64,000 bases of DNA, from positions 228,501-292,500 of the forward strand of contig JAWDGP010007402.1 of assembly GCA_033675545.1 (NCBI GenBank), read 5' to 3'. The notes beneath the pieces are model-generated. The model searched no databases. It was not told where the DNA came from and worked only from the letters and a program-made list of their open reading frames with translations. This DNA comes from Elysia crispata (lineage: Eukaryota; Mollusca; Gastropoda; Plakobranchidae). The position numbers were made by a program, and so were the translations under genes. This document shows positions 17,550-64,000 of the stretch, piece by piece (position 1 is the first letter of the stretch; each line of letters begins with the position of its first letter).

Positions 17550-17552
17550 TAG
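17379..17552. repeat. GA/CAGA microsatellite
   Basis: GCGA units, then GA, then ACAGAG and a clean ACAG array to about 17549. Confidence 0.95.
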
Positions 17553-20196
17553 AGACACAGAGGAAGAGGAACTTTTCTAAGAAAAGTGAGAGAAATTGAG
17601 ATAGAAAAAAAAAACTTTTTCCCCGACAAAAAAGATCAAGGTAAATACGCTGTATACTTGTAGCAAACGGAAGCAAGAATGTCATGCGCCAAATTATCTC
17701 ACACATGCCACAGCAGAGTGAGAGTAAATGTTTTTTGAAACTACAGCTTAGTTCCTGGATCCGGGTTTATGTTCTAGTCATACCTGTAGGTCCTGTTACC
17801 AGGCATTGCCAGCATGCCAGAGATTGTCAGCTTGCTTAATACAAAATTTGTAATAACTAGTCAGAAAACGATGCATATTTATGCGAGTTTATTATTTATT
17901 ATAAATATTCCAAAACACAATGGTGTCTGAAAAAAGTAAGACATTTGACTGATCCATGGGTCTTAAATGAGTGAGAGCGTTTTATTGATATTTTAGCTGA
18001 AACCAATACGCAGTAGAACTTGCAAATAAAAGTGTTGGATATTAATTCTTTCAGGCTTTGTAAAAGGTTTTTTTTCAAAACATGTGCCTCTTCTGTACCT
18101 TTCTTTGCTACTATCAGTCCTTACGTTATTCATGTCTTGTCAGTATTATCACACTTTTTTTTTACTTTGATATCTCTCTCGATGTTTTCCATAGTCAAGT
18201 CGCTGATTCTTCGGCTCTGCTTTGTCTTTCTCTCTCTAGTCGGTACTGGTAATCCCAAAATATCTGCAGTGTCTTCTATCGAACATGCATTTTATTATAA
18301 TCATGGTATAAATGTATGAAATGAAGGGAATAACAGTTGCTTATAATAAATAAACAAACAAGGAACCAAAATTTTGTTCATTTATGGCGTTTCTATTGTA
18401 TGTGGGTTTTTTTTTTTAGATAATTTCTAAGTAATCTATCAGGAGATAACAGTTTTGTTTGCTAGACATAGACCGCTAGGATCTCTCGTTCTAAAATGTA
18501 CCGTCTTAAAAAGTAACATATTTGCCCTTCACAACGTAAGTACACCAGCTGGCAGTAATGAACTTCCTCTCTGAAATCCAGATCCGTGTGGATAATGAGC
18601 AACAGAACATGGCGTATGAAGCAACGTTACAAGGTCATAGCATACCAGGTAAGGCATGAAAATTAGCAGCTGTGTGAGATGAAACGGAATTTTCCTATCT
18701 TTTATGTTTGTATAGAATGAAGCCGTTCAACTCGCACCTGATGAAAGCTGATATTTTTTGTTTGTTTTTATGATTCTTACGTAGTTCCTGGTTTCTAAGA
18801 AAAAAAAAAAAAAAACACCAAGTTTGGCAATCCCATCATGTAGGGGTGGGAATTTTCAAACCACACATTAGCTCTGAAAAGGAAGTAGTGAAAGTGAGTG
18901 GCACCATAATTTTTTCTGAGAAAAACTGAGGAAAATTTCAAAGGATGGTTGCGGTAAATCCTAAAAATTATTTTTAGAGATGAAGTTCACTTGTTTCACG
19001 AAAATGAAAACTCGTGCCTTATCTTTAGAAAGACCCTTACCGATTAGATTTTTAGATTTTCTTTTACATTATGTACGATCTGTTTCGTACAGTGATTTAT
19101 TGCATCAAATTAAAAGGTCATATGGTACGAAATAAATACGTTTCAAAAATCTCAAAGCACAACAAAAACAAAATGGCGAAAGGCAGATAATCTTTTAAAC
19201 AGTTTATCTGATGCGATTTGATCGTGAGAAAATATTTTTCGTAGATTAAAAAAAAAAAAAAAAAAACATGCTGAGAAACTATAAACAAAAAAAACTTAAT
19301 GATAAATGGCATGTGTCATAAATCAAATCATCACTTATCCCCAGCTTGCAGTTTATAGTTGAATTAGCCCGTGACGAAAATCAATTAAATAAAGTAAATG
19401 CATGAAATTTGCTTTCGTTTATTTAGTAACTAATCCCTTAAATGCGTCTCCTACTAAGCTTCAGGTCCAAACATGCTCTTCAACAGTTTCTACTACAACA
19501 AGATCTTGGTATTATAGACCACGGCCTTTTTATTCAATAACGGGCTGAGATAAACCTTCTTTTTGATGCTCGGTCGAAATAGGTTGAAATACACTTTTGC
19601 GCATTTCTTTTTCTCTCTTTTTGTCGGTGGGTAAAGGAAGGGGGGGATTCCAAAATAATAATTTATCATATAATATACATTTTCAAGTCCGACTGGCTTG
19701 TTGATCCTTCATCAAGTTGATAAAAATAATAGGAGAAACCTTATTTGGAAATTGAATAGTGAATGAGGTATTATCTACCATTCAGATGGTCTAATTTTAA
19801 GACAATCAGTGATGGGCATTTAAATGCTCCTTTTTTTTCTCTGTATTGCAATAAGAGTTTCTGAAACTCTTCTGAAAGAAGTTTTAAGAATAAGAGGATT
19901 AATAATCTTTTTTTTAAATTTTTAAGCAAATTTCAGGGGGTCTGGATATGTTTGTTTGGTACACAGTTTTTTATATTATTTTTGTGTTTACAATGTGAAC
20001 TCTTCCGAATATGGTTGTGTGTTTTATCTCAAAAGACGATGCTATTCGTTCGCATCTTTGCTCAAATTCTTTCCATATTTCATTCTTAGTTCGGTCTTCC
20101 TTAGTTATAAAAAAATAACATACAAGAAATTTTATTTCTTTTTTTCTCTTGATTCCTTACGGTAGTTTTATGATGTCTTCGTCATCATAGCTTTTT
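17553..20196. other. Intergenic stretch
   Basis: AT-rich with no gene apart from the exon-like segment at 18549-18648. Long T and A runs occur throughout. Confidence 0.5.
18549..18648 (+). other. Isolated exon-like segment
   Basis: A 100-bp open stretch bounded by CACCAG and GTAAGG reads LAVMNFLSEIQIRVDNEQQN and then MAYEATLQGHSIP, phase 0-1. It is less AT-rich than its surroundings. The pyrimidine tract before the acceptor is weak, and no neighbouring plus-strand exon was found. I do not recognise the peptide. Confidence 0.25.
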
Positions 20197-21560
20197 TCAT
20201 CTATATTTACTCACCTCACCATACTTTTTATATTTATTGATTACTGTACATAATCCTTCATTCGTGATAATATAAACGCAGGGCAGTGTCATCAGCATAT
20301 GCTTTGATTTTGTTTCTTGTCTACTTCCTGATATTTTAATTCCTTTGATATCTTTGTTTTGTCTTATCTCTTCTAATAACGGTTTGAGCACTAGAGTGTA
20401 TAAGAGTAGTGACAAGTTGCAGCTTTGAAAAACCCCATCTTTCTATTTGTGTTAAGTCTGATAAATGCTGATTAGCTATTACTTGGCTATTTCCTTTGCT
20501 TTACAAAATCGTTAAGCAATTAAATAAAGATATTGGCTTAGAATATTCGTGTCTAATACGTAATGCAGGAAGTCATGGTTAACCTTGTCAAAAGTTTTTT
20601 CTTGTTCTATGCTTTACAGTTTGCCCTCAATATTTTTGCTCCGACAATATGTGATTATTTTTCTTAAAATATGTAGATGGTTTTATATTTTCCTCTGCTT
20701 TACTGCGCACTGCTGATCTTTGTTTAGTAGTTAACCCATGTATAACTGCAGTCTTTTAGTTAGTATCTAACTCATATATTTGTAATCAGAGTTTAAAAGA
20801 GAAATAAGTCTAATTTTTTAAAATCTTCTTTGTTGGTCGAGAGAAAACACATGTATGATTTAAATATTTCCTTCAAACTCTACATATATTCTGCTTCTAA
20901 GATTATGCATAGCTCTTTTTTGAAATGTTCGTAGAACTCGTAGCTGATTCCATCAGGTTCTGGGGTCTTTTCTTTCTTTAAATCTTTAATCACCTCCTGC
21001 ATTTCTTGAGTTCTTACTATTTTTTCCATATTTCTTTCTTCTTCTTCGTTTATTTTTTTAGTGAAACTTAAGTAGTAATTTTGTTCAAATCTGTCTGGCA
21101 TAATGTTTTCACTATATAGGTCTTTGTAAAAATATTTGAATTCTTCCATTTTTTCTTGGTGCTTTTTCGTTATTTCTCCATTTTTCTTTCTTATCTCCTT
21201 TATAACTTTTCCATTCTGTATGTTTTGTTCTGTTTCTAAAAAGTATTTTGACGGATTATCTTCATTTCTCTTGTTACTCTTCATCTGATTGCTGCTCCAT
21301 TATATTTTTTCTTTTTCTATCGATTCTTATTGTTCTCTTAGGTGGTGTTTAATACTTTCTGGAATAATTCCTGGAATCTGTAGACTTTTCTCCAGAAACT
21401 TTATTCTCTTCCTCTTTTTAATGTTTTCTTCTTGGAATAATATTATAGCTATATATGTAAAGATATTTTTCGTTCTTATCCAAATGAGTTTTGCTTTGAC
21501 CTGGCATTTATGGATCTCTGTTTTTGTTGCCTGTAATGATTTCTGCAAACTTCCCGTTCT
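20197..21560 (-). mobile_element. Decayed LINE reverse transcriptase, L1/Tx1-like
   Basis: Non-LTR retrotransposon fragment broken over several frames. Frame 21284-20880 has NPSKYFLETEQN, then FYKDLYSE and KKEKTPEPDGISYEFYEHFK, the region before and at the first RT motifs (KSPGPDG-P-EFY). Around 20620-20570 reads EKTFDKVNHDFL, RT motif A. Around 20440-20390 reads GVFQSCNLSLLLYTLV, motif B (GV-QGCPLSPLLY). Around 20310-20280 reads KAYADDTAL, motif C with the catalytic YADD, but in a different frame from motif B. The frame breaks show it is inactive. The clade is inferred from motif style only. Confidence 0.85.
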
Positions 21561-24500
21561 CTAGTAGAGTGCTTTTCATTTTTCATTAGCGTGGTCTTAA
21601 TTTTTACATGTGCTCCTCTTCTTTAACTTTGAAGTTTTCATCGGTGTAGAATCTATCTAAACATTTATTGTTGAAAACTGTGTAATTTTTATGTCTCAAA
21701 GTAAATTTTGGTGATTTTTTAATTCCCTTCCCACATAATATTATTTTCATTTGGGAAGTTACAATTTTGGCCAATCATGTGAAACATTTTTAAAAAGATA
21801 TTTAAACGTTTCCTCTCTAACTCACATCACACATTTTCTTCATTGAAATGTAAGACATGGACGACGGAACGTTCTTCTTTTTAGTTTTAGATCACAGAAT
21901 TTTGAAACCATTAAAGACGAACATTTGACAATATTAAACTTTTTCCACATATATAAATATATTTATGAACGATTTACATTTATTGCTAAAATTGAGCCGC
22001 AATTTAGTTCAGAGAAAGGTCCAGTAAATGAAAAAAAATGTTCCATTTAACATGGTGCCTCTCAGGTTTAGCCAAGGAATAGTTTAAAAGCATCCTCTAC
22101 AGTTTCTTACAATAGAATAATTTTTTTTAAATCATTACATTTCATTACCTCTTATTTCGATCTTATCTGCGTTTCAAATATCCTCTCTTTTTTGTTTAAA
22201 GGAGCGCTATTTTAAATATGTTTGGTTATTCCAATGTGTGCAACATTCATATCTTTTTGTCTAATTTCGTTTAAAAATGGAGCACTTTTGTACTCGACAA
22301 GTGTTAGATGGTTTGTCTACGTTGTTTGTGACTAAAATAAAGCATATTTTAACGTAACGCGATTTCAATGTTTCATTTTCGTTCTTGCCAAAGTTTGCCA
22401 AGCTTCTTAAAGAATAAGATAACAGAAAACGAGAAAAGAGATAAATAGATACGAGAAAGATATTTGAGAAACAAGAGGGAGATTGGCATGCACAGAGTTA
22501 AGAGACAGAAAAAGACTGGCATACAGAAAGTAGCATAAAGATCAACGCTTGCTTTCATTTCAGTACAATTATAAAATATTGCTATTAAACTGACGAAATT
22601 GTTTTTTCAGACACTAAGTTTCACAGTAGCAATTTAGTGACCTACCTATTGGAAAAAAAATCTGATCTGGAACTATTATGGTAACAATCACTTGACAAAT
22701 GTGTAAATTATGAGAAAAGAAAAATCTTAATGTTTTAGATGGTGTAGCCTCGAGCTCAAGACTTTGTTTTTTATCTTCAACAGAATAAAATTTTCTTTCA
22801 GTGGTGGAGAAATTGCATAAAAGAGAAGAGTGAAGATTGTTAGAGGCACAAATTGCATTTTCAGATGTCCAAAAAAAGTGAATCACAATAGTTATGATAA
22901 TGGTAAAGATGATGAAGATAATAATAATAATCGTGATACCATAGATGATAATGATAATGGTTTTATTAATGGTGGTAATGTTGCTTAGTCATCTATAACA
23001 AAGAACAATCTAGATTCTGCCTCAACGATTTATATACATCATTTTATTCTTGTTTCTCAGCATTCGTTTGAAATATTTAAAAGCCTTATCTCGGAACATT
23101 GAAATTAAAACCAGAAAATCAAAAGTTCAAAGAAGAGCTGCACTAATGATACAACATGTAAAATAAGAGTGTCTTGTGTTTAAGAAACTTATTTTATATC
23201 ATGATCCCTAAACACGAATTGGGCAAGACATCAATACAAAAAAACCTAAGCAACCGGTAGAAGTCTTATATACCAATACTCTATAATAGCCTGGTATAAT
23301 ATTATCTGGTTTAAAGAAACTTACATGAAAAAAGTCATTATTTCAAAGCACAATTAATGGCAAAAGATATCTTTTTGACACAAAGGAAAATATATAAAAC
23401 GCAGTTTCATTCGAGTCTTGAAATTATTAATTTTGCTTTCTTTTTTTTTCTTTTACTTCAATTATTGTTTAAGCCTCCTTTATGAATTACCTCATTTAAA
23501 GCTAATATTATACTGAATTAATTTTTCTAATGCTTCGCATAAATGGCACAGAAGCTAAGAACTTTGAATTTCTTTTTGATTACACAAAGTCTTTAGAAAT
23601 CAATTTCAAACTCAACTTATTTTTTATTGAATTATTCTATACATAAGTTAAATCCTCTTCTTTTACTCTTCAAGCTTTGAATACTCTTGCATGTGTGAGT
23701 AAGTTAATCGGTGTAAAATCGGTAAAAGTGTTGACAGTAAAGCCGAAAATTTTTCATGTTGAATAACAAACTGAGCTCACAGATTTTTTACCCGTGTGCA
23801 TAACTCTCCAAAAGCTCATGACAGAGTTTCTTGTGTTATTACAGAAGGTGTGAAACAATTTTATCTGCTGTTTAGAAAAAGAATAATACGCCTGACTACG
23901 AAACACAAAAAAGAAATATCACATTTCCCTATAGTCGTCTTAACTTTTTTTTTTTTCATCCATTTTTTTTCCTTAGATTTCAAAGAAAAAAATATTTCGT
24001 CACATGCATCTAATTACAATAAAATGTATTTGATTTATAAGATATATGGAAAAACAAAGCATAAATGAGAGTGATTTTTTCATGTGAAAAGCTTAATCGG
24101 GCATCTAAAAAGAAGCCACTAAAAAAAATTCATACCTAAAAAAATATCCATTTAAAAAGAATCAAGCCTATTCTTACTCCCCTTTTCTAACATTTTCAGT
24201 CATTATACCAAATAAAAGAACAGTTTTTTCCTATGTTTTTAAATTTTAGACATAAAGGGTAGCTTTTCAATTCCCTTAACAATGTGGTACTGCAGAGTCT
24301 AGATTTCGGAAGAGTCTTTGGGCCTAGACCATTGTAGCTCAAATGGATACATGGCATATGTTTTCCCCTAGCGCTATGGAAGTATTCAAGTGACGGACGC
24401 ATAAAAAAAAATCGTTCATTGTCGTCAAAGTGAAATTGAGAAAGGCATGAAATGAATTGGTATGAAAGGATGCAATTTGTCTTAGACACACGTATAAGTG

Positions 24501-25021
24501 AATGAACAATTCTCTTAGACTGCTAAGAAAACTTTGACAAAAGGGCGGATACGGCTCAGTTATGGTTGCTAGAAAAGAGGATATTTTTTGTAATTGGAAT
24601 GTACAAAACCAATTTTTGCCATTTTTTTTCAGGGAAATAAAATCTTTTTCTTTCGTCCTCCACAGATAAATTTAGATCTATGTTTAGATATGCATTGTAA
24701 GGCCTTGGGAAAAGTTCCTAAGAGGACTTAATGTCACTATTGTATCAGGGGCTCAAAAAGAGTTATGATCGTAACCATGACCAGTATCATATGAAAATTG
24801 CTCTTCATCTCACTTAATAATCGATAACACATATTTTTGATGACAGTGAACATTATGACAGTAGATGAAGAAAGCAACGAAATAACAATAAGATTACATT
24901 CTCATTTTCAACAAAAATTATACATGCAACAAGATAACTTTAGACACAGCGCGAAATCCAGAGCTTCAAATCACCCAGAATGTGTAGCTGAGCCATTTGA
25001 TTTTATAAAGCTGGAAGCGCT
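21561..25021. other. Region downstream of the large TEP gene
   Basis: Presumed 3' UTR next to 25021, then intergenic DNA. I see no AATAAA on the minus strand in the first 600 bases, and no other gene. GAT/AAT-rich short repeats lie near 22895-22980. Confidence 0.5.
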
Positions 25022-63479
<38,458 letters not shown>

Positions 63480-64000
63480 CTGTTGAAAAGGTGGTGAAAA
63501 AGAACATTCGTATATGTTGAGTTTGATTTATTGACATTATTAATCATAAACAGAAAAAAAATGCCATTTACTTCGGGTTCATATGAATGGCTCTAAATTT
63601 TGAACTGCCATCACGTCAAATGTCGATTTTATAATGGTTTTATTTTATGGATAAAATCGAACTTACTTAAGACAGCAATATCCGCGTCAAATGTTAACAT
63701 GGAAAAAAATGTAAATTAAGATTTACATTCTTTTGTTTGACAACTGTTTTGAACTATTTCACTAGAAAAATTGATTAGTTTTAACTCGGAGAAGCTTTGG
63801 AAATCAACGTTACCATTTTGGATATTTTTAAATAGGTAAAATTCATCGTGTCTCACATTTTATTAAATTGTAGAAGAAATTAAAGTAAGAGAAAAAAACG
63901 ATCTTGGTCTGGACATTTCACAATGTGTCCAGGATTAAGAAGAGCTTTTTATTGAAAAAAAACCCGAGGAGTAAACACAAAAAAGGGGCCGTCAAAAATT
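63480..64000 (-). other. Upstream intron of the large TEP gene, right edge
   Basis: No acceptable exon found. The signal-peptide and first MG1 exons, expected by comparison with the second gene, must lie beyond the window. Confidence 0.55.

Noticed and set aside
24196..24489. 97-codon minus-strand frame and a tRNA A-box-like TAGCTCAAATGG
   Set aside because: The A-box match is imperfect and no B box is found nearby, so neither tRNA nor SINE is supported.
63665..63710. Possible upstream exon reading LTFDADIAVL with a GTAAGT donor, phase 1
   Set aside because: The phase would fit the next exon, but no AG acceptor lies between it and an in-frame stop upstream.

Overview
This is animal nuclear DNA. 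It is strongly AT-rich, with long introns bounded by GT-AG and very long di- and trinucleotide arrays. A mollusc, perhaps a cephalopod, fits the repeat style, but that is inference because no species-diagnostic sequence was found. One large multi-exon gene fills 25-63.5 kb on the minus strand. It encodes a thioester-containing-protein (TEP) family member of the complement C3/C4/C5 type. I traced 39 exons by homology and splice sites. Every exon junction keeps phase, giving 1705 codons plus a stop. The first exons (signal peptide and first part of MG1) lie beyond base 64000.

Layout, right to left in the direction of transcription: MG1-MG2 (63.5-61.4 kb), MG3 (61.0-60.2), MG4 (59.4-57.6), MG5 (57.2-54.0), first part of MG6 (52.0), an acidic linker exon (51.3), linker and alpha'NT (50.4-49.6), rest of MG6 and MG7 (47.7-46.9), CUB first half (45.9-44.2), TED (43.4-36.4), CUB second half (35.8-35.1), a two-exon insert (34.6-32.8), MG8 (32.3-30.2), anchor (29.7) and the C-terminal NTR/C345C domain (28.5-25.0).

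This protein is unusual. The thioester motif GCGEQ is replaced by ADAEE and the histidine loop is also changed. No anaphylatoxin (ANA) domain lies between the linker and alpha'NT. No basic beta/alpha cleavage site is visible there. A roughly 160-residue insert sits between CUB and MG8, first acidic and cysteine-bearing, then Pro/Arg-rich with an RSRR furin-type site. Intact frames and intact splice sites argue for a working, diverged gene, comparable in principle to vertebrate C5 or insect MCR/TEP6, which also lack the thioester.

A second TEP gene starts at the left edge on the same strand: a signal-peptide exon at 2105-2172 and a first MG1 exon at 402-571, with later exons off the window. 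The locus is therefore probably a tandem TEP cluster.

The 23 kb between the two genes (2.2-25.0 kb) holds microsatellites, a 12-copy 65/66-bp satellite, an inverted repeat pair, a decayed LINE reverse transcriptase and no convincing gene. Introns of the large gene hold another LINE remnant, a 600-bp TTC array, a TAG array and several dispersed repeat pairs.
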